The notes: generated from the sequence alone by a model not told the origin. DNA of 64,000 nucleotides from Wolbachia endosymbiont of Cylisticus convexus (GCF_003344345.1 NZ_QPIP01000001.1:1-64000), one strand, 5' to 3'. Shown: positions 25,856 through 36,878, counted from the stretch's first letter. Translations and numbers: made by a program.

Positions 25856-26275
25856 ATGGCAATTGAGAGGACACTTTCGATATTAAAACCTGATGCAGTA
25901 AAAAATAATATTACAGGCAGTATAAATTCTTACATCGAAGAATCTGGACTAGAGATTATAGCACAAAGAATGATGCTGCTGACAAAAAAACAAGCAGAGC
26001 TGTTTTATGAAATTCATAAAGATAGGCCCTTTTTTGGGGAATTGGTAGAATTTATGACTTCTGGATCTGTGATAGTTCAAGTTTTAATCGGTGAAAATGC
26101 AGTCAGTAAATACAGACAAATCATGGGTGCTACAGATCCAAAACAGGCAGATAAAGGCACAATCAGAGGTGATTTTGCTGATGACATTAGTGAAAATAGA
26201 GTTCATGGTTCTGATAGTCTAGAAAATGCTCATAGGGAAATAGCTTTCTTTTTTGCTGAGTGTGAATTAGTGTAG
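25856..26275 (+). CDS. ndk: Nucleoside diphosphate kinase
   Basis: Ndk exchanges the gamma phosphate among nucleoside triphosphates. The 139-residue protein has [15 protein letters not shown] at the N-terminus, [17 protein letters not shown] and the catalytic histidine in [20 protein letters not shown]. Normal length, ribosome-binding site AAGGAAATG. Expressed from its own promoter on the plus strand. Confidence 0.97.
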   Translation: MAIERTLSILKPDAVKNNITGSINSYIEESGLEIIAQRMMLLTKKQAELFYEIHKDRPFFGELVEFMTSGSVIVQVLIGENAVSKYRQIMGATDPKQADKGTIRGDFADDISENRVHGSDSLENAHREIAFFFAECELV

Positions 26276-26401
26276 TTTTACTTTTCTATACATAATTAAA
26301 TTTTCTGAATTTTATGTTCAGCTATGGAATATTAGCTAAACTTTTAGTTATGAAGGAAAAGCTTTATATCAATTTCATGCATAGTATAGATAATATTTAA
26401 A

Positions 26402-27580
26402 ATGGATCATATTGTTAATGCTTATAATAGATCTGAAGCTTCTATAGTTAGAGGAGAAGGAGTATATCTCTTCGATAAGGATGGTAAAAAATATTTAGAT
26501 TTTGCTGCGGGAATTTCTACAACCTCTCTAGGCCATTGTCATCCATACATTACAGATAAACTGAAAGAGCAATTGGGTTCATTATGGCACTGCTCTAATA
26601 TTTTCACTATCCCTGAGCAGGAGAGGCTCGCTCAGCGTTTAACAGAACTTACCTTTGCTGATAAAGTTTTTTTCTGCTCAAGTGGACTTGAAGCAACAGA
26701 AGCTGCAATTAAATTTATTCGCCGTTATTTCTACTCAAAAAATCAGAAAAAGCGTAATCGCATCATTACAATTGAAGGAGGTTTTCATGGCCGCAGTATT
26801 GCTGCAATTTCTGCTGGGGGAAATAAAAAATCACGCGAAGGTTTTGCTCCACTCCTTTCTGGTTTTGACAAGGTACCAAGAAATGACATTAAAGCGCTAG
26901 AGGAAAAAATAAACAATGAAACAGCTGCCATATTTTTAGAGCCCATACAAAGTGAAGGAGGGGTACATCCATTGGACGTAAGGTATCTAAAAAGAGTAAG
27001 AGAGATAACAAAAGCTCAAGGAATAATTTTATGCTTTGATGAAGTGCAATGCGGATATGGACGGATTGGCTCTCTATTTTACTATCAAAATATAGGAGCT
27101 GAACCTGACATGCTCACTTGTGCGAAGGCTATGGGTAATGGATTTCCCCTAGCTGCGTGTTTAGTAAAAGATTACATAGCAGAAGCAATTACTCCAGGAA
27201 CTCATGGATCAACCTATGGTGGCAATCCACTTGCTATGACTGTTGGTAATGCAGTACTCGATGTAATACTAGAAGAAGGCTTTTTTGACCATGTTAAGAA
27301 GGTTAGTAAATATCTAAAAGAAAAATTGTTGCCTTTAGCTGAAGAATTTCCGAAGATAATCTCAGAAGTTCGTGGAGAGGGTTTATTGATAGGGATAGAG
27401 CTTAGAGTACCTTTGGCTGATAAAATTGTTAGCCAATCCCTTGACAAAGGCTTAATAGTGACTAAAATTTTAAATAATAGAGTAATAAGAATAACTCCTC
27501 CACTTATTGTTGAGAATGTGCATGTGAATGCAGTGTGTGATATATTTCATGATTTGTTTTTTAATATTAAAGATATATAA
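26402..27580 (+). CDS. argD: Acetylornithine/succinyldiaminopimelate aminotransferase
   Basis: A 392-residue class-III PLP aminotransferase. Hallmarks: FCSSGLEATEAAIKFIRRY, GGFHGRSIAAISAGG, FDEVQCGYGRIG before the cofactor, and the PLP lysine in TCAKAMGNGFPLAA. With few arginine genes expected in this type of genome, the likely role is succinyl-diaminopimelate transamination (DapC) for lysine and peptidoglycan precursors. This is an inference from family knowledge. No insertion is seen. Confidence 0.92.
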   Translation: MDHIVNAYNRSEASIVRGEGVYLFDKDGKKYLDFAAGISTTSLGHCHPYITDKLKEQLGSLWHCSNIFTIPEQERLAQRLTELTFADKVFFCSSGLEATEAAIKFIRRYFYSKNQKKRNRIITIEGGFHGRSIAAISAGGNKKSREGFAPLLSGFDKVPRNDIKALEEKINNETAAIFLEPIQSEGGVHPLDVRYLKRVREITKAQGIILCFDEVQCGYGRIGSLFYYQNIGAEPDMLTCAKAMGNGFPLAACLVKDYIAEAITPGTHGSTYGGNPLAMTVGNAVLDVILEEGFFDHVKKVSKYLKEKLLPLAEEFPKIISEVRGEGLLIGIELRVPLADKIVSQSLDKGLIVTKILNNRVIRITPPLIVENVHVNAVCDIFHDLFFNIKDI

Positions 27581-27648
27581 ACTTGCAAATGCTCCTTACA
27601 ACATATAAAATCAACTCTGTTTCTATATTGCAATAACATCATACTTTA

Positions 27649-28926
27649 ATGGATTGGTTATTGGTTTCAGTATTGTCAGCAATTTTCTTCTTGTTGATTT
27701 TATCGTTTTTGTTCTCGGGAGCAGAAATAGGGTTAACCTCAATTAGCCGCTCCCGAGTCAATAAACTAAAGCTAGAAGGTCACAAAAAAGCTAAGATAAT
27801 AGACCTTTTGTTGGGTAAAAAAGAATTAACAATAGGAACAATATTAGTATGCAATACAATTATTAACATTACTTGCTCTGCTTTATTTACAGCAATATTT
27901 ATAAATTCTTTTGGGCGTGAGGGCATATTTCTTTCAACAGTCATGATGACGTTTTGTATTTTGCTATTTTGTGAAGTTTTACCAAAAACTTATGCCATAC
28001 AAAATCCTGAAAAATTTACATTACTTTCTGCTTATTTTATGCTGTTTTTTGTCAAGATTCTTTCTCCATTGACATTAGGCATTCAGTTTATTGTCAATCT
28101 CATTCTGAAGTTATGTGGGCTTCATAAGAATAGGGAGATAATATCCGCAGCAGACGCAATGCGTAATATGATTACTCTTCACCGCAGTGAAGGAACTATG
28201 CTGCAACAGGATTTAGATATGCTAAGTAGTATACTTGATTTGGCTGAAACAGAAATATCACAAATTATGATCCACAGGAGAAACTTATTTTCTCTTGATA
28301 TAGATCGAAACAAAGAAGATTTAATAAGAGAGATTTTAATCAGCAGTCATAGTAGAGTACCTTTATGGCAAAAAGAACCAGATAATATTGTTGGAGTGGT
28401 TCACGTGAAAAATCTAATAAACGCCTTGCGTGAAAAGGATAATAAAATAGAGATTGCCCAAGTTATGTCAAAGCCTTGGTTTATACCAGAAAGTATGCCG
28501 CTTAGTGTACAACTTCACAACTTCCGTAAAAACAGGAAACACCTTGCATTTGTTATTGATGAGTATGGAGCACTGCAGGGAATCGTAACTCTTGAGGATA
28601 TACTGGAAGAAATAGTTGGAGAAATTTCGGATGAACATGATTTGATCACGGAGAATTTTATAAAAAAAATATCTGATAATGTGTATCACATAGAAGGGAA
28701 ATCTACTATTAGAGACATTAACAGACAGTTACACTGGAATCTCCCTGATGATGAAGCTACAACTCTAGCAGGTATGATTGTAAACGAGATAGAACGCATT
28801 CCTGACGAAAACGAAGAATTTTTCATGTACGGTTTTTGCTTTAAGATTTTAAAAAAAGATAAAAATGTTATTACTGTTATTGAAGTACAAGTAAAAACTG
28901 ATAATACTATAGCAGCAATTAATTAG
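27649..28926 (+). CDS. CorC/HlyC-type DUF21-CBS membrane protein
   Basis: A 425-residue protein with an N-terminal membrane domain (DUF21/CNNM, four hydrophobic helices within residues 1-150; FSGAEIGLTSISRSRVNKL is typical), a pair of CBS domains (about 195-320; IMIHRRNLFSLDIDR and HLAFVIDEYGALQGIVTLED) and a C-terminal CorC_HlyC domain (VYHIEGKSTIRDINRQL). Relatives are linked to magnesium/cobalt efflux; substrate here is unproven. Followed after 9 bp by the gapR gene. Confidence 0.88.
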   Translation: MDWLLVSVLSAIFFLLILSFLFSGAEIGLTSISRSRVNKLKLEGHKKAKIIDLLLGKKELTIGTILVCNTIINITCSALFTAIFINSFGREGIFLSTVMMTFCILLFCEVLPKTYAIQNPEKFTLLSAYFMLFFVKILSPLTLGIQFIVNLILKLCGLHKNREIISAADAMRNMITLHRSEGTMLQQDLDMLSSILDLAETEISQIMIHRRNLFSLDIDRNKEDLIREILISSHSRVPLWQKEPDNIVGVVHVKNLINALREKDNKIEIAQVMSKPWFIPESMPLSVQLHNFRKNRKHLAFVIDEYGALQGIVTLEDILEEIVGEISDEHDLITENFIKKISDNVYHIEGKSTIRDINRQLHWNLPDDEATTLAGMIVNEIERIPDENEEFFMYGFCFKILKKDKNVITVIEVQVKTDNTIAAIN

Positions 28927-28935
28927 TTGGGTTCT

Positions 28936-29202
28936 ATGGAAGATACAGTAAAAATAACGGCTGAAGAGTTGAAGAGTTACATAGAGAGAATCGAAAAACT
29001 TGAACAAGAAAAGAGGGATGTGCAAGATCACATTCGTGATATATATGCAAAAGCTGCAGATGAAGGCTGGGATGCAAAAGTGATGAAACAAATTATTAGG
29101 CTAAGAAAGATGGATGATGGTGACAGAGAGGAACAGGAAATATTACTTGATACCTATAAACGTGCATTAGGAATGAGTTGCGAAGAAGAGCTAAGTGAAT
29201 AG
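28936..29202 (+). CDS. GapR-family (DUF2312) DNA-binding protein
   Basis: An 88-residue helical protein of the DUF2312 family, typified by Caulobacter GapR, which binds overtwisted DNA ahead of replication and transcription. Visible: ITAEELKSYIERIEKLEQEK, then IRDIYAKAADEGWDAKVMKQ and IIRLRKMDDGDREEQEILL, which match the family closely. I used the ATG at 28936 rather than an upstream in-frame TTG. Overlaps ubiX by 8 bp. Confidence 0.9.
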   Translation: MEDTVKITAEELKSYIERIEKLEQEKRDVQDHIRDIYAKAADEGWDAKVMKQIIRLRKMDDGDREEQEILLDTYKRALGMSCEEELSE

Positions 29203-29770
29203 TAGAATTGTAGTTGGAATAAGTGGAGCATCTGGTTCTATTTATGGTGTACGGATTCTAGAAGCACTAAAAAATACCAACCATGAAACTCATTTAGTGA
29301 TCAGCAGTGCTGGAAAAATAACTCTAGCTCATGAGATGAAAGAAAAACTTGAAGATATTACATCGCTTGCAGATTTTTACTATTCTGAAGAAAAAATAGG
29401 AGAAAAAATAGCAAGCGGCTCATTTAAAACCTCAGGGATGGTTATTGCTCCATGTTCTATGAAGACAATGTCTGAAATTGCATCAGGTGTTACTTCCAAT
29501 CTATTGATAAGAGCTGCAGATGTAACGCTAAAAGAAAGAAGAAAGTTAGTTCTTATGGTGCGAGAATCGCCACTACATCTTGGGCATCTACGAAATATGT
29601 TAAAACTAACGGAGATGGGAGCAATTATTGCTCCGCCAATGCCTGCTTTTTATATTAAACCAAAATCTTTGGATGATATTGTAAATCATTCTGTTGGTAA
29701 AGTATTGAATTTATTTGATATCGCATTAGCTAATTTCAAGGAGTGGCAAGGAAATGACAATTATTATTGA
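29195..29770 (+). CDS. ubiX: Flavin prenyltransferase UbiX
   Basis: UbiX makes prenylated FMN, the cofactor of the decarboxylase UbiD in ubiquinone synthesis. The 191-residue protein has [20 protein letters not shown], the FMN-binding [18 protein letters not shown], and [20 protein letters not shown]. It uses a GTG start within the end of gapR and overlaps folD by 17 bp, so the three are probably one operon. Confidence 0.93.
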   Translation: MNSRIVVGISGASGSIYGVRILEALKNTNHETHLVISSAGKITLAHEMKEKLEDITSLADFYYSEEKIGEKIASGSFKTSGMVIAPCSMKTMSEIASGVTSNLLIRAADVTLKERRKLVLMVRESPLHLGHLRNMLKLTEMGAIIAPPMPAFYIKPKSLDDIVNHSVGKVLNLFDIALANFKEWQGNDNYY

Positions 29771-30641
29771 CGGTAAAAAAATAGCTAATGGCCTCTGTGA
29801 GAAGCTATCACAAAAAATTGATATTTTAAAGAGAGAGCATAATATTTTTCCTTGCCTAAAAGTAATTCTCGTTGGTAGCAATCCAGCAAGTCAGGTTTAT
29901 GTTCGCAACAAACAGAAAAAAGCAAAATCAATAGGCATAAGTTCTGAAACAATTCTTTTATCTTGTGAGACATCAGAAGATGAGTTAATTGGAAAAATTA
30001 ATGAATTAAATGAAGATCCATCTGTGCATGGAATTTTAGTTCAGTTGCCTCTACCAAATCACATCAGTGCAAGCAGAGTAATTAATGCAGTAAGTGTTGA
30101 AAAAGATGTAGATGGCTTTCATGATGAAAATGTTGGCAGGTTAGTTAAAGGTGAAAAAAATTGTCTGATACCTTGTACTCCTAAAGGTTCTTTGCATTTA
30201 ATTAAGTCAGTTGAAAATAATCTGTCCGGTAAAAACGCAGTTGTGATTGGTAGGTCAAACATCGTGGGTAAGCCAATGTTTCACTTATTGCTGCAAGAAA
30301 ACTGCACTGTTACCATCTTGCATTCACAAAGTAGGGATTTAGCTGGGTATTGTTCCAAAGCGGATATAGTAGTTGCAGCAGTTGGAAAGCCTAATTTTAT
30401 TCAAAAAGATTGGATAAAAAAAGGTGCAATAGTAATTGATGTTGGAATAAATAGCGTTAATGTAGGAAATCAAGGTAAGCTCGTAGGTGATGTTGACTTC
30501 GAAGGAATAAAAGAAAAAGTCAAAGCAATTACTCCAGTACCAGGAGGCGTTGGCCCGATGACAATTGCATTTCTTATGATGAACACTGTAGTCGCTGCTT
30601 GCTTGCAGCAGGGAGCTGATGCTTCTAATTTCATTAGTTGA
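29754..30641 (+). CDS. folD: FolD methylene-THF dehydrogenase/cyclohydrolase
   Basis: A bifunctional enzyme interconverting methylene-, methenyl- and formyl-tetrahydrofolate. Hallmarks: [20 protein letters not shown] with the active-site Lys, [24 protein letters not shown] of the NADP site, and [19 protein letters not shown]. 295 aa, intact. It uses the tetrahydrofolate supplied by the folate operon at the window start and feeds ThyX and purine synthesis. Confidence 0.96.
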   Translation: MTIIIDGKKIANGLCEKLSQKIDILKREHNIFPCLKVILVGSNPASQVYVRNKQKKAKSIGISSETILLSCETSEDELIGKINELNEDPSVHGILVQLPLPNHISASRVINAVSVEKDVDGFHDENVGRLVKGEKNCLIPCTPKGSLHLIKSVENNLSGKNAVVIGRSNIVGKPMFHLLLQENCTVTILHSQSRDLAGYCSKADIVVAAVGKPNFIQKDWIKKGAIVIDVGINSVNVGNQGKLVGDVDFEGIKEKVKAITPVPGGVGPMTIAFLMMNTVVAACLQQGADASNFIS

Positions 30642-30754
30642 GGCATGAGAAAAATAGATACTCCGTCTCTAGATAATAACATCTAATTTTGTCCAAATAG
30701 CAAACCACTTTGCAGAATCACCTTATCCACTACAGAAATATGCAATTTAGAGCA

Positions 30755-31465
30755 TTAAAAATTATAACGTATTCCTACCTCTAGCATCGCGTCCGGTATT
30801 TGTAATGGTGGTTTAAAACTACTTAGTTGCCCACCCATGGTCATACCAACTGTACCAATTATCTGCGGAGTAACTTCATAATCAACACCAACCTTCAGTT
30901 TGTACGAAATAGCACCCAGCATTTTATCTACTAAAGATGGTTCTGGAGCTGTACCTATTATCTCGCCTACTGCCTCGTCTACCCTTTCCGCTACATTTTT
31001 TACTACCCCCACCTTTTCTACTAACCTGCTTGCTAACGCGTCTGCCTTTTCTACTGCCCCGCCTAATGACGTGTCCTTGCCTACTATATTTTGTAATGCT
31101 TGAGCTGTGTTTGATCCTGATTTAGCTTCAATTATCTGGACATATCCACCTAAACCTCCACTGACATATAGCTTAACGGGATCAATATTAAGGCCAGGAT
31201 AAAAGCGGTAGTTTACCAATAAGCTAGCTCCTATGCTCTTTAATGACTTAACATTACTGAGAACCTCAAGTTCAAATTCAGAGTTTTGATCATAATGGTA
31301 ACCAAGAACAACGCCAGGTTTCATTTTAAAGCCATCACCCCAACCAGCACCAAAGTTTAAACCTGCATAGTACTGACTCTCTAAATTAGCCGCTGCATTA
31401 TCATCTGCACCTGCTAGAGATGAAGTGAGCAATACAGCCAAAACACACAATCTCTTTATTTTCAT
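30755..31465 (-). CDS. Outer-membrane beta-barrel surface protein
   Basis: A 236-residue exported protein (ATG at 31465; 31477 also possible). It begins with a signal peptide (MKIKRLCVLAVLLTSSLAGA). Alternating-hydrophobic strands such as YYAGLNFGAGWGD, EFELEVLSNVKSL and YVSGGLGGYVQIIEA follow, and the last strand MLEVGIRYNF ends in Phe, a barrel-assembly signal. Residues about 120-175 form a helical, Val/Ala/Glu-rich insert with heptad character (VEKVGVVKNVAERVDEAV), probably a surface loop or coiled hairpin. It resembles the Wolbachia/Anaplasma surface-antigen family (Pfam Surface_Ag_2) in layout, but I cannot assign an exact member. Confidence 0.75.
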   Translation of the reverse strand: MKIKRLCVLAVLLTSSLAGADDNAAANLESQYYAGLNFGAGWGDGFKMKPGVVLGYHYDQNSEFELEVLSNVKSLKSIGASLLVNYRFYPGLNIDPVKLYVSGGLGGYVQIIEAKSGSNTAQALQNIVGKDTSLGGAVEKADALASRLVEKVGVVKNVAERVDEAVGEIIGTAPEPSLVDKMLGAISYKLKVGVDYEVTPQIIGTVGMTMGGQLSSFKPPLQIPDAMLEVGIRYNF

Positions 31466-31584
31466 ATAACTACCCATACAAAAAAATATATAATGCGTAA
31501 GTATATATCCTTTATATTAAAAAAGATATAACTGCATATCAAAAAAAGTATAACTATAAAATTAGGGACGTGCTACTCAAATTT

Positions 31585-34194
31585 TTATATAACTATGTTT
31601 ACTACCTTATTTGGTATAGCATATATAGTGCGAATTTTGCTTTGATCGATTCTATTAGATACAGAACCTGTTGCTATTTTCTTCAATTCTTCTTGAGGTA
31701 AATCAGTTGCTACTTTGATAGTCGCACGCAACTTTCCATTGATCTGCACTGCCACAGTCACCATATTATCAATTAGTAGTGATTCATCAGCTTTTGGCCA
31801 AGGTTGACCTCCTATTTCTTGCCATAGGCTTTCAGCTAGATGTGGTATGAACGGTTCGATTACTTTGATTAGTATACATATACCTTCATCAATAAGAGAT
31901 TTTCCAGTTTTTACATCTATTTCGGCTATTAAATTCGTCATTTCACGGAATTTTGCTACCACACAGTTTAATCTGCAGTTTTCCAAGTCATCTGTAAGTC
32001 CGTGTAAGAGTTTATGTATTTTTTTTCTATATTCTAGAAGTTTATCTGTGTAATTTGGTGTCATCCCAGTGCGTGACACTGCAGCATCACGTGCTGGAAT
32101 GACAGGCAGTTGTATAGGCCTTAGCTGCATTACCATACGCCACAATTTATTTATATAGCGAGAACAGCCTTCTACGCCATCATCTGACCATTCCATATCT
32201 TTTTCTGGAGGAGTGTCAGATAATACAAACAAGCGAGCAGTATCAGCACCGTACTTTTCTATGATAAAGTTTGGGTCAATTGTGTTCTTTTTCGATTTGC
32301 TCATCTTTTCAACTTTCCCAACTTGAACCTTAGCACCTCGTGCCATCAAATCTTTTGCTTCTTCAGGAAAGAGCCATTTGCCATTCTCATCTTTATAAGT
32401 TACATGGCAGACCATTCCTTGAGTGATTAAAGTAGAAAAAGGCTCTTTAATATTAAAATAGCCACATTTGGTCAAAGCACGGCAGAAAAATCTTGAATAA
32501 AGCAAATGCAGAATTGCATGTTCTATCCCACCTATATAATAATCAACAGGCATAAAACGATTACACGCATCTTTATTGATAGACTTATTTTCACTACAAA
32601 ATGCAGCAAAATACCAAGAAGACTCGAAAAAAGTGTCGAATGTATCAGTTTCACGCTCTGCTTGCTTTCCGCACTTTGGACAATCAACAAATTTCCAAGT
32701 TGGGTGCTTATCCAGAGGATTACCACCACTTGTAAATTCTACATCCGTTGGTAGAACTACAGGAAGGTCTTTTTCTGGAACTGGCACAGTCCCGCAATCT
32801 TTACAATATATAACAGGTATAGGACATCCCCAATAACGTTGCCTTGAAATTCCCCAATCATGCAAACGATAGTTTACTGTTTTTTTACCTATCCCTTTTT
32901 CTTCAAGCTTTTTAATGATTACTTCCTTTGCCTCATTAACCGTTAGTCCGTTTAAGAATTCGGAGTTGAACATCACTCCATCGCCAGTATAGGCTTCATT
33001 TAAATCCTCTGTCATCCAAGTAGCTTGACACTGGGATCCATTATAAGAATCCTGATCACGCGCTGGAATGACACCTAAGTGGGCCAAAGAAACAACGGGA
33101 ATAATCGGCAAATCATATTTCTGCGCAAATTCAAAATCACGCTGATCATGTGCAGGGCAACCAAAAATTGCACCTTCTCCATACTCCATCAACACAAAAT
33201 TCGCTACATAGAGGGGCAATTCCTTATCAAGAAATGGATGTTTTACGTTTAATCCGGTGTAAATTCCAAATTTTTCGTCATTTTCCCCCTTTGTGTTTAT
33301 ATCATCAATTGTCATCCCAGCGCGTGACCATTCATCTTTTTCCTGGATCCCAGTGTCGGAGCACTGGGATGACAAAACTTCAGGAGCATCTGGAAGCGTA
33401 ATATCCTGCACAATAGGGTGCTCTGCTGCTACTGCAAAAAAAGAAGCTCCAAACAAAGTATGAGGAGAAGTTGTAAAAATCTTTAACTTCTTATTCAAGC
33501 CACCTATTTCAAATTCTATAGTTACCCCTTCGGACTTTCCTATCCAGCGTTCTTGCATCGTTTTGACTTTTTCTGGCCAATTTTTTAAACCTTGCAAGCA
33601 CTGAAGTAAATCTTCAGCGAAATCAGTAATCTTCAAAAACCATTGAGATAACTTACGTTTTTCAACAACTGCACCTGATCGCCATCCTTTTCCATCAACC
33701 ACTTGCTCATTTGCAAGCACTGTTTGATCCACAGGATCCCAGTTAACCCACGACTCTTTTCGATAGGCAAGCCCATGCTTTAAAAAATCCAGGAAAAATT
33801 TCTGTTCGTGTTTGTAATAATCAGGCTCACATGTGGAGAGCTCACGATCCCAATTGTAGGAAAGACCTATAGATTTTAGCTGCGCACACATATTATCTAT
33901 ATTCTCTTTCGTCCACGCCGCAGGGTTAATGTTATTGTCTCTTGCTGCATTTTCAGCTGGTAATCCAAAGGCATCCCAGCCAATTGGGTGCAAAACCTCA
34001 AACCCACGAGCTCTTTTGTAACGTGCTATTACATCTCCTATTGCATAGTTGCGCAGGTGCCCCATGTGAATTTTACCAGATGGATACGGAAACATCTCCA
34101 ACACGTAACATTTTTCCTGCTTGCTATTCTTGCTTACAGAAAAATTCCACTTATCTTGATGAAATTTTTCAACGTTTTTAAAATCATATTTCAT
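31585..34194 (-). CDS. leuS: Leucyl-tRNA synthetase with three repeat insertions
   Basis: Charges tRNA-Leu. Class-I signatures are [17 protein letters not shown] (HIGH motif) and [14 protein letters not shown] (KMSKS). [14 protein letters not shown] and [19 protein letters not shown] lie in and after the editing domain. ATG at 34194 preferred over a GTG at 34206. Three palindromic insertions are read in frame: residues about 270-300 and 371-396, both within the editing domain ([32 protein letters not shown]), and about 696-712 ([17 protein letters not shown]) between the catalytic core and anticodon-binding domain. 869 aa total. Because leuS is essential, these inserts must be tolerated, unless they lie in loops removed some other way. 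Confidence 0.94.
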   Translation of the reverse strand: MKYDFKNVEKFHQDKWNFSVSKNSKQEKCYVLEMFPYPSGKIHMGHLRNYAIGDVIARYKRARGFEVLHPIGWDAFGLPAENAARDNNINPAAWTKENIDNMCAQLKSIGLSYNWDRELSTCEPDYYKHEQKFFLDFLKHGLAYRKESWVNWDPVDQTVLANEQVVDGKGWRSGAVVEKRKLSQWFLKITDFAEDLLQCLQGLKNWPEKVKTMQERWIGKSEGVTIEFEIGGLNKKLKIFTTSPHTLFGASFFAVAAEHPIVQDITLPDAPEVLSSQCSDTGIQEKDEWSRAGMTIDDINTKGENDEKFGIYTGLNVKHPFLDKELPLYVANFVLMEYGEGAIFGCPAHDQRDFEFAQKYDLPIIPVVSLAHLGVIPARDQDSYNGSQCQATWMTEDLNEAYTGDGVMFNSEFLNGLTVNEAKEVIIKKLEEKGIGKKTVNYRLHDWGISRQRYWGCPIPVIYCKDCGTVPVPEKDLPVVLPTDVEFTSGGNPLDKHPTWKFVDCPKCGKQAERETDTFDTFFESSWYFAAFCSENKSINKDACNRFMPVDYYIGGIEHAILHLLYSRFFCRALTKCGYFNIKEPFSTLITQGMVCHVTYKDENGKWLFPEEAKDLMARGAKVQVGKVEKMSKSKKNTIDPNFIIEKYGADTARLFVLSDTPPEKDMEWSDDGVEGCSRYINKLWRMVMQLRPIQLPVIPARDAAVSRTGMTPNYTDKLLEYRKKIHKLLHGLTDDLENCRLNCVVAKFREMTNLIAEIDVKTGKSLIDEGICILIKVIEPFIPHLAESLWQEIGGQPWPKADESLLIDNMVTVAVQINGKLRATIKVATDLPQEELKKIATGSVSNRIDQSKIRTIYAIPNKVVNIVI
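32058..32106. repeat. Palindromic element inside leuS (copy 3, C-terminal)
   Basis: 'GTCATCCCAGTGCGTGACAC' and its half-copy 'GTGCTGGAATGACA', in frame. Confidence 0.8.
33008..33076. repeat. Palindromic element inside leuS (copy 2)
   Basis: 'GTCATCCAAGTAGCTTGACA' to 'GCGCTGGAATGACACC', in frame within the editing domain. Confidence 0.8.
33308..33377. repeat. Palindromic element inside leuS (copy 1)
   Basis: 'GTCATCCCAGCGCGTGACCA' followed by 'GATCCCAGTGTCGGAGCACT', in frame. Confidence 0.8.
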
Positions 34195-34198
34195 AAAT

Positions 34199-34789
34199 TT
34201 AATCACAGTTTATGTGTGCCAAAGGATCGATTACTTGGCCATTATGCCGTATTGTAAAACACATCTGAGGATTTTTATCTTGCGTGCTTGACTTACCTGC
34301 AGACCCAATAACTTGACCTTGTTTTACTTTATCACCAATTTCAACTTGTATATTTTTTAAATAGGAGTACATAGTCATGTAATTATCTTTATGTTCCACT
34401 ATAATTAAATTTCCATACCACCTCAGTCCTTTACCTACGTATATTACTTTGCCAGGTGCAGAAGCAATAACATTTGTTCCATTTTGAGCAGTAATTTTTA
34501 TGCCATCCTGACATATTTTATCAGAAGAGGTAGCTGCACCTTTAACAGGCATTACAAATTTACACACATTTTGCGCATTATTGTTATATACCTTATCTAC
34601 GAAGGCTTTTCTACTTTCTTTTCGCAGCGAAGAATCAACATTTTCTTTAATCAAATGGTATTCCCTTGTGTACTCTAGGTCTCTTTTCCCATAAAACTCC
34701 TCACCTTTAAGTAGTACAGAAGCAGGTTTTTGCAGTCCACAGCTTATCAGTATTGCTGAGAATATAAAGAACAAGACTATACGAAACAT
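34199..34789 (-). CDS. NlpD/EnvC-like lipoprotein with degenerate LytM (M23) domain
   Basis: A 196-residue lipoprotein: signal peptide [16 protein letters not shown] with the lipobox cysteine at 17 (a GTG at 34819 would add ten residues). The C-terminal M23/LytM fold is clear ([57 protein letters not shown]). However, every zinc ligand position looks lost: the H-x-G-I-D site reads QDGIK, the H-L site reads YL, and the final H-x-H reads MCF. That is the pattern of NlpD and EnvC, which activate amidases instead of cutting peptidoglycan. It overlaps the extended leuS frame. The role is inferred from these motifs. Confidence 0.83.
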   Translation of the reverse strand: MFRIVLFFIFSAILISCGLQKPASVLLKGEEFYGKRDLEYTREYHLIKENVDSSLRKESRKAFVDKVYNNNAQNVCKFVMPVKGAATSSDKICQDGIKITAQNGTNVIASAPGKVIYVGKGLRWYGNLIIVEHKDNYMTMYSYLKNIQVEIGDKVKQGQVIGSAGKSSTQDKNPQMCFTIRHNGQVIDPLAHINCD

Positions 34790-34835
34790 AAACTTATCTC
34801 TAGATATATCAACTTTCACAAAACTTTATAGTGTT

Positions 34836-35168
34836 TTACGTCTGTTCATTACTTTCTTCATTTATTTTATCAATCAAATAGTCTCTTAAATCAGTAAGTT
34901 CTTGAAACAAATTCCTTAAATCATGATTGATTTTTACATCGTTACAAAATTCCTTTTGTACTCCTTTTATTGTATATCCTTTATCGTATAGCATGTATTT
35001 TACTTTTTTTATCGCCTCTATACACTTACGATCATATAGTCTTCTTCCCTTACGTTTTATGGGTTTGATTTGATGAAATTGACTTTCCCAAAATCTTAAA
35101 ACATGCTGTTCCAAATGTAGTTCTTCAGCTACTTCCCCAATTGTATAAAATAATTTTTCCTTATTCAT
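34836..35168 (-). CDS. MerR-family transcriptional regulator
   Basis: A 110-residue protein with a MerR winged-helix domain: [38 protein letters not shown] and [20 protein letters not shown]. The C-terminal part is a short helix without an effector domain. It overlaps ihfA by 4 bp. The ihfA-merR pair is widely conserved in Alphaproteobacteria; its targets are unknown. Confidence 0.92.
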   Translation of the reverse strand: MNKEKLFYTIGEVAEELHLEQHVLRFWESQFHQIKPIKRKGRRLYDRKCIEAIKKVKYMLYDKGYTIKGVQKEFCNDVKINHDLRNLFQELTDLRDYLIDKINEESNEQT

Positions 35169-35464
35169 CGATTATTTATTAATTTTTTTAACACTTGTGA
35201 AGGTCTAAAAGAAATTGATTTTCTCGCTTGAATTACTACTTTTTTCGATGTATTTGGTATATTTCCTGGCCTTTCTTTCTTTTTTTTAACCAAGAATGTT
35301 CCAAATGAAGATATTTTTACTATTCCATCTTTTACCAAGCTTGTCTTTATCTCATTCAATATATCATCTATTATCGCAATAGAGTCTTCTTTTGATAGTC
35401 CAATTTCCTGATTTATGCATTCAGCTATTGTTGCCTTAGTTACTGTTGTGTCTTTTGTTGCCAT
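35165..35464 (-). CDS. ihfA: Integration host factor alpha subunit (HU/IHF family)
   Basis: A 99-residue DNA-bending protein: [20 protein letters not shown] at the dimer interface, [20 protein letters not shown] with the arm-proline region, and [17 protein letters not shown] at the C-terminus. The position before merR supports IhfA rather than HU. Confidence 0.88.
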   Translation of the reverse strand: MATKDTTVTKATIAECINQEIGLSKEDSIAIIDDILNEIKTSLVKDGIVKISSFGTFLVKKKKERPGNIPNTSKKVVIQARKSISFRPSQVLKKLINNR

Positions 35465-35502
35465 AATTTATTACAGTATGTCAATATAATATAACAATCG
35501 AC

Positions 35503-36699
35503 TCAAGATTCAGCTACTTTATTTTTATAGTATGTTTCTTTTGTAGCATAATTTAAAATACTAGCAAATGTTAACATTGCAAATATTGTGAAAAGCGCCA
35601 TTTGATGATCTGGAAAAAGCGCTAAAACTGACACTACAATTCCGCTGACAATAAACATAAATCCATTGATAATGGATGATGATGTGCTAATGTATTTCCG
35701 CTCCACAATCTCACTGCCAACAGTAAAATTAAGCATATGTCCTCCTGAAAAAAAACCAAACATTAACATACAAAAGTATACAATATGAACTGTTAAGTGG
35801 CTGTATAGTAAAATAATAATTGAAATGCCTTGCAGTAGAGCAAAAGCAGAAATTACGTGCCTTCTATTTTCAAATAGATTTGAGATTAGATCTGCAATTG
35901 GAGCACCAATTGCAAGACCAAGCCACAATATTGCAGTTGCCACACCTGACTCCATTGTATTGAGTTCCAAGTTGCTTAGTAACCTTGGTGCCCACAACAT
36001 ATTAAGCGCTAAAAATGTTCCAAAAGTAATAGCACCCACTATTGAGGTTATCCAGATATCTCTTAATTTTAGCACCATTAGTACAGAACATATTACTGTT
36101 TTTATAGAGCTTTTTATTATGTATCTTTCCAAACTTTTTTTTAAAAATCCTTTCGGATAAAAAAACATAAGTACAAATATCGACACGCCAAATAATATTA
36201 CGCATACAATTAGATTCTTCCAATCTGCACCTTCAACAAGAAAGCTAGAGAATAACATTTGAATCATCAAAGCGGAAAGACTTGAAATTGTCTGCACTAG
36301 TGAAAACATTAATCCAAATTGGGTAATGGGAAAGTATGTGCTACTTATATGAGCAGCGCCAATAAAACCAAACGATGCTCCAATTGCAATCAACAATTGA
36401 GATAAAATTAAATGGGCAAAATTATCACTGTTGATAAGGACAAAAAACCCAAAGATCATAATTGATAATGAGAAAAAATAAATTTTTTTACTGGAAAAAA
36501 CGTTAAACATTGCCCCACTGAAAAATTGTGAGATGGCAAAAGTCCAACTATATGCTGAATTAGCCAGTGCAACTTGCGCAATTGTGATCCCAAGTTCTTT
36601 TTCAAGATTTACACTTATAAAAGTATAGATTATCTGCATATTGCTGAATATAACAATCAAGTTACTGATCAACCAAATGAACCAAACTCTACTTTCCAT
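35503..36699 (-). CDS. Major facilitator superfamily transporter
   Basis: A 398-residue integral membrane protein with about 12 hydrophobic helices in two halves separated by a basic loop near residues 183-200 (YPKGFLKKSLERYIIKSSIK). Helix 1 begins close to the N-terminus (WFIWLISNLIVIFSN). It resembles the MFS of sugar-phosphate, nitrate or drug type; the substrate cannot be deduced from the sequence. Confidence 0.85.
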   Translation of the reverse strand: MESRVWFIWLISNLIVIFSNMQIIYTFISVNLEKELGITIAQVALANSAYSWTFAISQFFSGAMFNVFSSKKIYFFSLSIMIFGFFVLINSDNFAHLILSQLLIAIGASFGFIGAAHISSTYFPITQFGLMFSLVQTISSLSALMIQMLFSSFLVEGADWKNLIVCVILFGVSIFVLMFFYPKGFLKKSLERYIIKSSIKTVICSVLMVLKLRDIWITSIVGAITFGTFLALNMLWAPRLLSNLELNTMESGVATAILWLGLAIGAPIADLISNLFENRRHVISAFALLQGISIIILLYSHLTVHIVYFCMLMFGFFSGGHMLNFTVGSEIVERKYISTSSSIINGFMFIVSGIVVSVLALFPDHQMALFTIFAMLTFASILNYATKETYYKNKVAES

Positions 36700-36878
36700 A
36701 AGTTTATTTTATAAATAATCCATTGATACTCAGCCCCTTTTTAGGCTCTGATTACTGTTAAAACAGTTGCAATTATAGTATGATATAAAAGCTATGGAAA
36801 CTAAACAAACAATTTATTGTGAAATTTAAACTGCCATCAAAGTAGACCTATTACAGCACAACAGCCAATAAAAACCAC

